Shown here piece after piece: positions 43,772 through 54,064 of a DNA stretch of 64,000 nucleotides. The notes below the pieces were generated by a model. The model saw only the letters and a list, made by a program, of their open reading frames with translations, was not told the origin of the DNA and searched no databases. Source of the stretch: Motiliproteus sp. SC1-56 (GTDB lineage Bacteria; Pseudomonadota; Gammaproteobacteria; Pseudomonadales; Balneatricaceae); the NCBI RefSeq assembly GCF_017309075.1, contig NZ_JAEMGS010000002.1:186001-250000 (forward strand), given 5' to 3'. The translations under genes and the position numbers were made by a program. The number at the start of each line of letters is the position of its first letter. Within the stretch, counting starts at the first letter, position 1.

Positions 43772-46720
43772 TTAACCCGCCGCGGGGTGGTTACGCTCTT
43801 CTTCTGTGGCAGAGGCATCCTCAGTAGCCGGCGCTATATCCTCGCTTTTGATCGCGGGTTTCGGTTCCGACGGTGCGGGTGCTTCGGTGGGCTTGTCGCC
43901 GGAGACCTCCTCGGCCGGCGAAGGCTCGCCGCTTGCTGCGGGCGGATTGGCTACGGAGTCTTCCGTGGCAGCGGCCTCCGCTTTGCGTCGAGCCTCCTCT
44001 TCGGCGCGCTTGCGACGACGTACCTCACGCGGGTCGTTGGGCGCGCGGCGACTGCGCCGCCGGGGCTTCTCTTCCGTTGCTTCGGCCGGCTCCGCAACAG
44101 GCTCGGGCGTGTGTTCCGTCGCGGCAGCGGTCTTGTCCGCCTCGGCCTCTGCGCTAGGTTCGGCGCGGGTGCCCTTAGGTTCCACTGCTTTGGTATCGGT
44201 TTCGCTCCCAGCTGTTTTTTCGGATTTCTGGTCCTGAGGCGCGGCCTTGGCTACAGGAGCCTCTGCTTCTGGCTGCTCTTTCTTGGGCTCTACCGCGCCC
44301 TTATCGACTGCTTCCGGCTCGACTGCTTCCGGCGCTGCTTTAGGCGTTTGCTCGCTTTGCGCACGATCGACCTCGACAGCCTTCGCAGCGTTGTTCGCTT
44401 GCGGGCTGGCAGATTCGGCCGCTGCCTGTACCTGCTCCAACTGGGGCTGTTCGTTAGACGCTGCCGGCGCATCCTGCTTGGCTGCATCTTCCGCAGCAAT
44501 CTGCGCCTTTACTGCCTCCCGGCTTCCGCGCTCGCCGCTACGGCGACCGGCGCGGTCGCGACGGCGTTTGGCGCCCCGTGAGCGGCGGCTTGGCTTGTCT
44601 TCGGCAGCATTAGTTGTGTCGACGTCGTTGGTCGGCAGATTATCAGCAATTTCCTTGGCTTCGACCGGCTTGCGGCTGCCTTTTTGGGAGCTGCGTTCGC
44701 TTTGAGTGCTTTCGGGGCGATCGCCTCTCTGGTCTCGGTTGCTGTCACCGCTGCGGCTGCGGCGATTGCGACGGCTGCTCTTCTCCGTGTCGTCCTGGGG
44801 CTTCCCTGAGCGCTCGCTGCGTTCACCGGGGGCCTTGCGGCCGCTTTCTTGGCGCCGGCTGCCGTCCCGGCCACTGTTGCGCCGATCCCCTTCGCCCCTG
44901 CGGCGACGGTTGCGTCCGCGTCCGTCGTCGTCCCGCTGCTCGCTTTCGCGTTTTGCGGCCGGGGCGGGTTTGGTGTCGCGGGTCTCCTTGCGGGGTTGCG
45001 GCTGCTCCTCGTCACTACTGAAAAAGCTGGTGATGGCAGAGAGCAGGCGCTTGGTCAGCGCGGGCTCCTGGGGCTTGGCGCGCTCGGGTTGAGGGGCCGG
45101 GCGTTGGGCGGGGGAGGGGGCCGGCGTGCTGGGTGTCACCCCCTTGACGGCTGCTTCAGGGCGCTGGATGGGCGCCGGGGCGCTGAACTCCTCGGAGTCA
45201 TCCTGAACATCGGGGGTCATTTCGTAGCTGGCGTCATTTCCGTTGGCCACGACGTTGTCGTCCCGCAGGCGGATCACCTCGTAGTGAGGGGTCTCCATGT
45301 TCGGGTTGGGGACCACGATGATTTCAACCTGGTGGCGCTGCTCGATTTCGCTGATGTTGGTGCGTTTCTCATTCAGCAGGAAGGTGGCCACGTTAACCGG
45401 CACGATGGTGCGGATCTGGGCGGTACGCTCCTTGGCGCTCTCTTCTTCCAGCAGGCGCATGATGGAGAGGGCCAGTGAGCCGACGTCGCGGATGGTGCCC
45501 TGGCCGTTACAGCGAGGACAGACGATTCCGCTGGTCTCCCCGAGGGAGGGGCGCAGCCGCTGGCGGGACATCTCCAGCAAGCCGAAGCGAGAGATACGGC
45601 CCAGCTGGACCCGGGCGCGATCCACCTTGAGGGCGTCGCGCATGCGGTTTTCAACTTCCCGCTGGTTGCGCACCGGCGTCATGTCGATGAAGTCGATGAC
45701 AATCAGGCCGCCAATGTCGCGCAGGCGCAGCTGTCTTGCGATCTCCTCAGCGGCCTCCAGGTTGGTCTGGCGGGCAGTCTCCTCGATGTCGCCGCCCTTG
45801 GTGGCGCGCGCCGAGTTGATGTCGATGGAGACCAGCGCCTCGGTGGGATCGATGACGATGGAACCACCGGAGGGTAGCCGCACTTCCCGCTGGAAAGCGC
45901 TCTCGATTTGGGATTCGATCTGGAAGCGGTTGAAGAGCGGCGTGCTGTCCTCGTAGAGCTTGATCTTGTTCTGGTAGCCGGGCATGACGTGCTGAATGAA
46001 ACTCAGCGCTTCTTGATGAACCTCGGGGTTGTCGATCAGAACCTCGCCGATATCCTGGCGCAGGTAATCGCGGATGGCGCGGATGATGACGTTGCTTTCC
46101 TGGTAGATCAGGAAAGGAGCGGGCTTGTTGGCGGCGTCCTTAATTGAGGTCCACAGCTGCTCCAGGTAATCCAGGTCCCACTGCAGCTCCTCGCTGGAGC
46201 GGCCGATGCCGGCGGTGCGTACTATCACGCCCATGCCGTCGGGTACCTTGACCTCGTTGAGCGCCTCGCGCAGCTGGTTGCGCTCTTCACCCTCGATACG
46301 GCGGGAAATCCCACCGGCGCGCGGGTTGTTGGGCATCAGTACCAAGTAACGCCCGGCCAAGCTGATAAAGGTTGTCAGGGCCGCGCCCTTGTTGCCGCGT
46401 TCCTCTTTGTCGACTTGGACGATGACCTCTTGGCCTTCGCGGATAACATCCTTGATGTTCACCCGGCCCTTGGTGTCGGTCTTGCTGAAATACTCCCGGG
46501 AGATTTCTTTGAGAGGCAGGAAGCCGTGCCGCTCGGCCCCGAAGTCAACGAAGGCGGCTTCGAGGCTGGGCTCAACCCGGGTGATTTTGCCAAGGTAAAT
46601 ATTGGCCTTTTTCTGTTCCCGGGCGCCGGATTCGATATCCAGGTCGTAGAGCCGCTGGCCATCGACCAGGGCTACGCGCAACTCTTCCTGTTGAGTTGCA
46701 TTGATAAGCATTCTTTTCAT
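43772..46720 (-). CDS. rne: Ribonuclease E
   Basis: RNase E is the main endonuclease for mRNA decay and rRNA/tRNA processing. The 982-residue protein begins [20 protein letters not shown] as in E. coli. The S1 domain spans about 35-125, and the catalytic DNase-I-like part has [19 protein letters not shown] and [11 protein letters not shown] with the metal aspartates. The zinc link is CPRCNGQG. The C-terminal half (about 520-982) is low-complexity, with arginine-rich RNA-binding segments ([19 protein letters not shown]) and Glu/Ala-rich acidic linkers, a typical degradosome scaffold. The long upstream region may hold an autoregulatory leader. Confidence 0.95.
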   Translation of the reverse strand: MKRMLINATQQEELRVALVDGQRLYDLDIESGAREQKKANIYLGKITRVEPSLEAAFVDFGAERHGFLPLKEISREYFSKTDTKGRVNIKDVIREGQEVIVQVDKEERGNKGAALTTFISLAGRYLVLMPNNPRAGGISRRIEGEERNQLREALNEVKVPDGMGVIVRTAGIGRSSEELQWDLDYLEQLWTSIKDAANKPAPFLIYQESNVIIRAIRDYLRQDIGEVLIDNPEVHQEALSFIQHVMPGYQNKIKLYEDSTPLFNRFQIESQIESAFQREVRLPSGGSIVIDPTEALVSIDINSARATKGGDIEETARQTNLEAAEEIARQLRLRDIGGLIVIDFIDMTPVRNQREVENRMRDALKVDRARVQLGRISRFGLLEMSRQRLRPSLGETSGIVCPRCNGQGTIRDVGSLALSIMRLLEEESAKERTAQIRTIVPVNVATFLLNEKRTNISEIEQRHQVEIIVVPNPNMETPHYEVIRLRDDNVVANGNDASYEMTPDVQDDSEEFSAPAPIQRPEAAVKGVTPSTPAPSPAQRPAPQPERAKPQEPALTKRLLSAITSFFSSDEEQPQPRKETRDTKPAPAAKRESEQRDDDGRGRNRRRRGEGDRRNSGRDGSRRQESGRKAPGERSERSGKPQDDTEKSSRRNRRSRSGDSNRDQRGDRPESTQSERSSQKGSRKPVEAKEIADNLPTNDVDTTNAAEDKPSRRSRGAKRRRDRAGRRSGERGSREAVKAQIAAEDAAKQDAPAASNEQPQLEQVQAAAESASPQANNAAKAVEVDRAQSEQTPKAAPEAVEPEAVDKGAVEPKKEQPEAEAPVAKAAPQDQKSEKTAGSETDTKAVEPKGTRAEPSAEAEADKTAAATEHTPEPVAEPAEATEEKPRRRSRRAPNDPREVRRRKRAEEEARRKAEAAATEDSVANPPAASGEPSPAEEVSGDKPTEAPAPSEPKPAIKSEDIAPATEDASATEEERNHPAAG

Positions 46721-47282
46721 AGGTGGTTATTCAGCTCAACTGTGAATAAACGCACCTCACTTCAGTCAACAGGTACCGAATTTACGAATCGATATGTTTA
46801 TGCGTGCAGTCAGTTTTTCCCAGATTTCAATAGTCTAAGCATGGGGCGGCCAAGGCCGCGCGCTGTCTGGCGTTAAATAACCTCTCAGTGAAGGAATCAG
46901 CAACCGTCTCGGATAAGTCTCTCGTTTCAGACTAATATTCGCGGTGGGTCCGGCAGTTGGCCGGAGCGCCTACCATCCTCGGGTCGCCGTGCGTCTTCAC
47001 CTGAACACAAGGCATAAATCAATTCACAATCGCGTTGCTGTAGGAGGCGCGACTTGCTTTAAGGTAACAGCCCGGAGGGCTATTACCGATGAACATGTCT
47101 GTCAGTGGGTAACCGGTATTTCCCCTGCGTGGCTCGGCAGGTTTGCGTTACAATGCTACCCGTTATCGCCGGGCTGGCTATCTCGGCCGAATTTTCAGGC
47201 CGGACCAAACCTATCAGGCGACGTCGCAATATAGCAGTTATTGCCCCCTCCAGCAAACTCAACGGAACCATATCCCATTAAT
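46721..47282. other. Divergent rne / rluC regulatory region with leader hairpin
   Basis: 562 bases with no convincing gene. On the minus strand it should contain the long 5' leader of rne, through which RNase E autoregulates its own mRNA in E. coli. A hairpin (GGTAACAGCCC / GGGCTATTACC, one wobble mismatch, GGA loop) lies at 47063-47087, 343-367 bases upstream of the rne ATG. A TACAAT box at 47149-47154 could be the rluC -10. Confidence 0.6.
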
Positions 47283-48242
47283 ATGACAGCAAAATCGGAA
47301 GCGCCCTCGGCTAAGGTCCAGTGGGTCGAAGTTACCGAGGATCAAGCGGGTCAGCGAATCGATAATTTTTTGATTACCCGTCTTAAAGGAGCCCCCAAAA
47401 CACTGGTTTATCGTATCCTGCGCAAAGGCGAGGTGCGGGTAAACAAAGGCCGGGTAAAAGCTCCGTACCGGCTTGCGGTGGGCGATATGATCCGGATCCC
47501 GCCGGTGCGAACTAGCGAGTCGCCGGTCGTCGCCAAACCGAGCCTTGGCTTGAGTGAGGCCCTGGAGCGAGCCGTTTTGTTTGAGAACGATCAGTTGCTG
47601 GTCATCAATAAGCCCTCGGGGCTGGCGGTGCACGGTGGCAGTGGCGTCAACCTGGGGCTGATTGAGGCCTTGCGGCAGATGCGACCCCAGGCCAAGTTTT
47701 TGGAGCTTGTACATCGCCTAGACCGGGACACCTCCGGGTGCGTGATGGTAGCTAAGAAGCGCAGTGCGCTTAAGGCGTTGCATGAGGATCTGCGCCGCAA
47801 CCGGGTGGATAAGATCTATCACGCCTTGGTGGCGGGGCGCTGGCCTAAGCGCAAGACCAAGGTCGAGGCTCCTTTGAAGAAAAACGAGCTCAAATCGGGG
47901 GAGCGAATCGTGCGGGTGCAGGCCGACGGCAAGGAATCCCGGACCGACTTTCGGGTGCTCGCACATTATGGCGAAACCTCCCTGGTGGAGGCAAAGCCCA
48001 TTACCGGGCGAACCCATCAGATACGGGTGCATACGCAGTATGCCGGTCATCCAATCATTGGGGATGAAAAGTACGGCGATGAAGTCTTGAATCGCACGCT
48101 AAAATCCACCGGTGTGAGGCGCTTGTTTCTGCATGCGGCTGAGTTGCGTATCCGTCTTCCGGGCAGCGGCGAACGGCTCTGCGTGCGCGCATCTCTGGAA
48201 GAGGGGCTCGAGCGGGTATTAGAGGAATTGGCACGGGCTTAA
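47283..48242 (+). CDS. rluC: 23S rRNA pseudouridine(955/2504/2580) synthase
   Basis: RluC isomerises three uridines of 23S rRNA. The 319-residue protein, the same length as E. coli RluC with this ATG, has an N-terminal S4 domain (RIDNFLITRLKGAPKTLVYR) and the RluA-type catalytic domain with HRLDRDTSGC (catalytic Asp) and GRTHQIRVH. It is divergent from rne across a long leader region, as in E. coli. The start is chosen by family match; upstream GGA is distant. Confidence 0.95.
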   Translation: MTAKSEAPSAKVQWVEVTEDQAGQRIDNFLITRLKGAPKTLVYRILRKGEVRVNKGRVKAPYRLAVGDMIRIPPVRTSESPVVAKPSLGLSEALERAVLFENDQLLVINKPSGLAVHGGSGVNLGLIEALRQMRPQAKFLELVHRLDRDTSGCVMVAKKRSALKALHEDLRRNRVDKIYHALVAGRWPKRKTKVEAPLKKNELKSGERIVRVQADGKESRTDFRVLAHYGETSLVEAKPITGRTHQIRVHTQYAGHPIIGDEKYGDEVLNRTLKSTGVRRLFLHAAELRIRLPGSGERLCVRASLEEGLERVLEELARA

Positions 48243-48301
48243 GGTGCGGTTGTCGTTTTTGAGGTTTTTTGCGCTCTGTCATTCAGGGTGGCGAGAAAGG
48301 G

Positions 48302-48333
48302 AATTTGAGGCAAAGGGAGTTTGAGGCAAATGG
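48302..48333 (+). repeat. 16-bp imperfect tandem repeat over a start codon
   Basis: Two adjacent 16-base units (A-A/G-TTTGAGGCAAA-G/T-GG) with two mismatches (48302-48317, 48318-48333). The second contains the ATG of the coiled-coil gene. It may have arisen by duplication of the ribosome binding site. Confidence 0.7.
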
Positions 48334-49436
48334 GCACCCAGTTGACCCCCGAGTTGGTTCACGAGCTGGCTGACAGCCTGTTAAGGCAAGGTGTACAGCC
48401 GACCCCTGAGAACATGGTTCAACGATTTAATCTGGAACCCGCGGATACACTTCTCGAGCAAACACTGAATGCTTGGTGGCAGAGCCTTCGGGGACGAATG
48501 GTGCTCTCGCCTGCGGGGGCGGGGAGTCCGCCTGATGCGTTGAGCCGGGCCATGCAGATCCTTTGGCAGGACGCTGTGCGTGAGGCGTCGAGCCAGCTAA
48601 AGTCCGAGCGTGTTCACCTGGAAACTGCGCTCAGCGTTTTGAGCCAGGCGTCAGAGTCGGTGCCTGGGCCGAGTCAGCTGGATTATGAGACTCTTCAGGA
48701 TGGGTACAAGCGCCAGCAGGTGATCAACGATGAAAATATAAGTCAGATCAAGGTGCTGGAGGCGGAAATATCGACCCTGAAAAATGTGCTTGCCAGTGAA
48801 GTCAGTCAGCGGAAACAGGCGGAAGAGAAGTTGCTCGATGCCCGCAACGACCTTAAGCGTGAGCTCAAACTGCAGGATGATGCGCGCCGTACGTTTGATA
48901 ACCGGTTAAGGGATGAGCAGTACCGTGGCCAGGAGCTGGTCGCCAAGGCTGAGGCGGAAACTGCGCAGTACCGGCAGCACCTGGATAAGCTGCGCGATGA
49001 AACCGGCAAGAAGGAGGCTGCGCTTACCAAAAATCTGCATGACCTGCGTAGCGAGCTGGCTAAAAAAGAGGTGAAAATCGAGACGCTAAAGGGCCAGATC
49101 AAAGGATTGGAGGTGGAACTTAAGGTTATGCGTTCTGACACTGGCAGCCAGTCCCGGCAGATTACCCAGCTCAATACCAAGCTGCTGAGCGCCACCAACC
49201 AGGCCAAGAGGTTGGAGGAGAGGGTCAAGGAGCTGGAGGGTCAGTTGCGTCAGGAGCATCAGCGCCTGTCCCAGTGTAACGCCGATGCGTTGCGTAAGGA
49301 GTCTGAGTTGCGCAATGCGCTCAAGGAGCGGGAAGACGAGGCGGTTCGGGCCCTGGCCAAAGTGTCGGGATTGCAGAAAAAAAATGCCTCTCAGGAAGAG
49401 CAGATCCGTCGCCTTACCGCACAGCTGAGGGGGTAG
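48330..49436 (+). CDS. Coiled-coil protein with KfrA-like N-terminal domain
   Basis: A 368-residue protein. Residues 1-55 (LVHELADSLLRQGVQPTPEN, then a helix ending LNAWWQSLRGR) resemble the KfrA N-terminal DNA-binding domain of plasmid proteins. Residues about 105-365 are almost unbroken coiled coil, rich in Glu, Lys, Arg and Leu heptads, with no membrane segment. KfrA-type proteins bind DNA and may act as scaffolds; in a chromosome this could be an SMC-like or nucleoid-associated protein. That is inference. A GGAG ten bases before the ATG supports the start. A 16-bp tandem near-repeat spans the start codon. Confidence 0.6.
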   Translation: MGTQLTPELVHELADSLLRQGVQPTPENMVQRFNLEPADTLLEQTLNAWWQSLRGRMVLSPAGAGSPPDALSRAMQILWQDAVREASSQLKSERVHLETALSVLSQASESVPGPSQLDYETLQDGYKRQQVINDENISQIKVLEAEISTLKNVLASEVSQRKQAEEKLLDARNDLKRELKLQDDARRTFDNRLRDEQYRGQELVAKAEAETAQYRQHLDKLRDETGKKEAALTKNLHDLRSELAKKEVKIETLKGQIKGLEVELKVMRSDTGSQSRQITQLNTKLLSATNQAKRLEERVKELEGQLRQEHQRLSQCNADALRKESELRNALKEREDEAVRALAKVSGLQKKNASQEEQIRRLTAQLRG

Positions 49437-49517
49437 GGCGCAGGGGCAATTTGCGCCACTGGGATTATCGTTTATTCTAAAAACGTATAGTTCTCCCCAC
49501 TTTTATTCTTAACCTGA

Positions 49518-50501
<984 letters not shown>

Positions 50502-50575
50502 GCCCGATTGCGCGCTCTGTTAAAGCAGGGTAGAGTCCGCTGCTGTTAACCGCAACAACAGTGAGGAGTATGCCT

Positions 50576-51196
50576 GTGGAAGTCGCCTGCCTTGACCTGG
50601 AGGGGGTGCTGGTCCCCGAGATTTGGATCGCTTTTGCCGAGGAAACCGGCATCGAAGAGTTGAAGGCAACGACCCGTGATATTCCCGATTATGACGAGTT
50701 GATGCAGCAGCGGTTGCGCATCCTTGATGAGCACGGCCTGACCCTGCCGGAAATTCAGCGCACCATCGCCAAACTCAGCCCGCTGGACGGGGCGCGGGAC
50801 TTTATCGACTGGCTGCGCGAGCGCTTTCAGGTGGTGATTCTCTCAGACACCTTTTACGAGTTCTCGCAGCCTTTGATGCGCCAGCTGGGCTTTCCCACGC
50901 TGTTCTGTCACAAGCTCGAGGTGGAGGCCGAAAGCGGCCGCATCACCGGATATCAGCTGCGGCAGAAAAACCCCAAGCGCCAGTCGGTGCTGGCGTTTCA
51001 GTCGCTTTACTACCGGGTTATCGCCGCCGGCGACTCCTACAACGACACCACTATGCTGGCCGAAGCCGATGCGGGGATTCTGTTCCACGCCCCCGAAAAC
51101 GTGATCCGGGAGTTTCCCCAGTTCCCTGCCGTGCACGATTTCGACGCGCTCAAGCGCGAATTTATCCGCGCCAGCGACCGCAACCTCAGTCTTTGA
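50576..51196 (+). CDS. thrH: Phosphoserine/homoserine phosphotransferase ThrH
   Basis: ThrH, known from Pseudomonas, is a HAD phosphatase with phosphoserine phosphatase activity that also transfers phosphate from phosphoserine to homoserine. The 206-residue protein closely follows the P. aeruginosa sequence: ACLDLEGVLVPEIWIAFAEE, VILSDTFYEFSQPLMRQLGF and AAGDSYNDTTMLAEA. GTG was chosen over an ATG two codons earlier because AGGAG has seven bases of spacing to the GTG but only one to the ATG, and because VEVACLDLEG aligns with Pseudomonas MEIACLDLEG. Confidence 0.94.
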   Translation: MEVACLDLEGVLVPEIWIAFAEETGIEELKATTRDIPDYDELMQQRLRILDEHGLTLPEIQRTIAKLSPLDGARDFIDWLRERFQVVILSDTFYEFSQPLMRQLGFPTLFCHKLEVEAESGRITGYQLRQKNPKRQSVLAFQSLYYRVIAAGDSYNDTTMLAEADAGILFHAPENVIREFPQFPAVHDFDALKREFIRASDRNLSL

Positions 51197-51270
51197 GCTA
51201 AGTTGACCGCCTGCGGGGCGCAGAAGAGGCCCTGCAGGCAGTTTTCGCGCAGATTGCGGGGGCACCGAAG

Positions 51271-52885
<1,615 letters not shown>

Positions 52886-52949
52886 GGTGGCTTCCGATGG
52901 CAGGTGAGTGATTCGGTCGGGGCTTGGGGATTCCGTTCTCCCCCTTGGT

Positions 52950-52955
52950 ATACTG
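52950..52955 (+). promoter_or_regulatory. Possible -10 box of moaE
   Basis: TATACT lies 29 bases before the moaE GTG in the 99-base divergent gap with nudJ. No good -35 was seen. Confidence 0.35.
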
Positions 52956-52984
52956 CTCCACGAAGCCTAACACGGAGAAGCGCG

Positions 52985-53443
52985 GTGAGCCTTATCAGTA
53001 TTCGGGTGCAACCCGAAGATTTCGATCTCAATCAGCACTATCAGGCCCTGCGCGGAAAGGGTAACGGGGTGGGGGCCATCGTGACGTTTACCGGGCTGGT
53101 GCGCGACCTGCCGAACGGCGCGCTGGCGGCGATGGAACTTGAGCACTACCCGGGTATGACCGAAAAGTGCCTGCGGAACATCGCCGAGCAGGCGGTTGCC
53201 CGATGGGCGCTGCTGGGCGTCCACATTGTTCACCGGGTCGGCGCGCTCTCACCGGGTGACCAGATCGTGCTGGTGGCTACCGCCAGCGCCCACCGTCGGG
53301 ACGCTTTTGCGGCGGCCGAATTCATCATGGATTACCTGAAAAAAGACGCGCCCTTCTGGAAAAAGGAGCGAACGGCCGCCGGTGAACACTGGGTGGAGCA
53401 GAAAGAGAGCGATCGTCGCGCCGCCGGGCGCTGGCAGCGTTGA
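52985..53443 (+). CDS. moaE: Molybdopterin synthase catalytic subunit
   Basis: MoaE converts precursor Z to molybdopterin with sulfur from MoaD. The 152-residue protein has the MoaE pattern GAIVTFTGLVRD, ELEHYPGM, HRVGALSPGDQIVLVA, SAHRRDAF and the lysine motif KKDAPFWKKE near residue 120 in the active site. The GTG follows GGAGAAG. No moaD or other moa gene is adjacent, so the partner must be elsewhere. Confidence 0.95.
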   Translation: MSLISIRVQPEDFDLNQHYQALRGKGNGVGAIVTFTGLVRDLPNGALAAMELEHYPGMTEKCLRNIAEQAVARWALLGVHIVHRVGALSPGDQIVLVATASAHRRDAFAAAEFIMDYLKKDAPFWKKERTAAGEHWVEQKESDRRAAGRWQR

Positions 53444-53471
53444 TACCAATACGAGAGCGCTGGAGTGCGGC

Positions 53472-53915
53472 TTAAGGACCGGCGAGGTCCTTGATCCGTT
53501 CATCGAGAATGCGCAGGTTGTCTTCCACCTGCCCCAGCCGCTGGCGCTGCTGCTGAAGTTGATATTGATAGTCCAGGTGCTGGCGTTGCCGCTGGGCCCG
53601 TTGTGCGTAATCTGCGCTGGTTGTGGCTTGGCTGGCGCCCGCCGACGGAGCGACCTGGCGTGCTGCCAGCTCGAGGTTGAGCAGCTGCTGCCTCAATTCG
53701 CGGCGCAGCTCGAGTAGCCGGCTACGGCGCTGCTGCAGAACCTGTAGCCTGGGATCGCCGGGGGCGCTCTGTGCCCCCGGTGCCGGCGTGTTGGCGCAGG
53801 GGGTGTCCTGGAAGGTGGCTACCCCTTGGATGTCGCAACGGTAGACGGTGGTGCCTGACGCGGCCTGGGCTGCCAGAGCGGTCGTGAGGATGAAGCAGCA
53901 GATCTGGCGTTTCAC
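53472..53915 (-). CDS. DUF4124 domain exported protein
   Basis: A 147-residue protein with a signal peptide (CCFILTTALAAQAASG), then the DUF4124 motif TTVYRCDIQGVATFQDTPC that forms a small Cys-paired fold, and a long Gln/Arg-rich helical or coiled-coil tail. It is probably periplasmic. The function is unknown. It is convergent with moaE and divergent from rapA. Confidence 0.78.
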   Translation of the reverse strand: MKRQICCFILTTALAAQAASGTTVYRCDIQGVATFQDTPCANTPAPGAQSAPGDPRLQVLQQRRSRLLELRRELRQQLLNLELAARQVAPSAGASQATTSADYAQRAQRQRQHLDYQYQLQQQRQRLGQVEDNLRILDERIKDLAGP

Positions 53916-54064
53916 ATTTCCCTCTTCAGTCCGGTCGTTATTTGTTTGCCCAGATTAGGCTAAAGCGCGGAAGAGTCCACATCCTAACACTGCCCGTGAG
54001 CAGAGTGGATTGAACCGGGCGGGAATGAGGGTATGATCCGCTCCTTTTGACCGACGGGGGACCC

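Noticed and set aside
43787-45092. Rightward ORFs opposite the rne C-terminal half
   Set aside because: Antisense to the Arg/Glu/Ala-rich tail, with no ribosome sites or domains.
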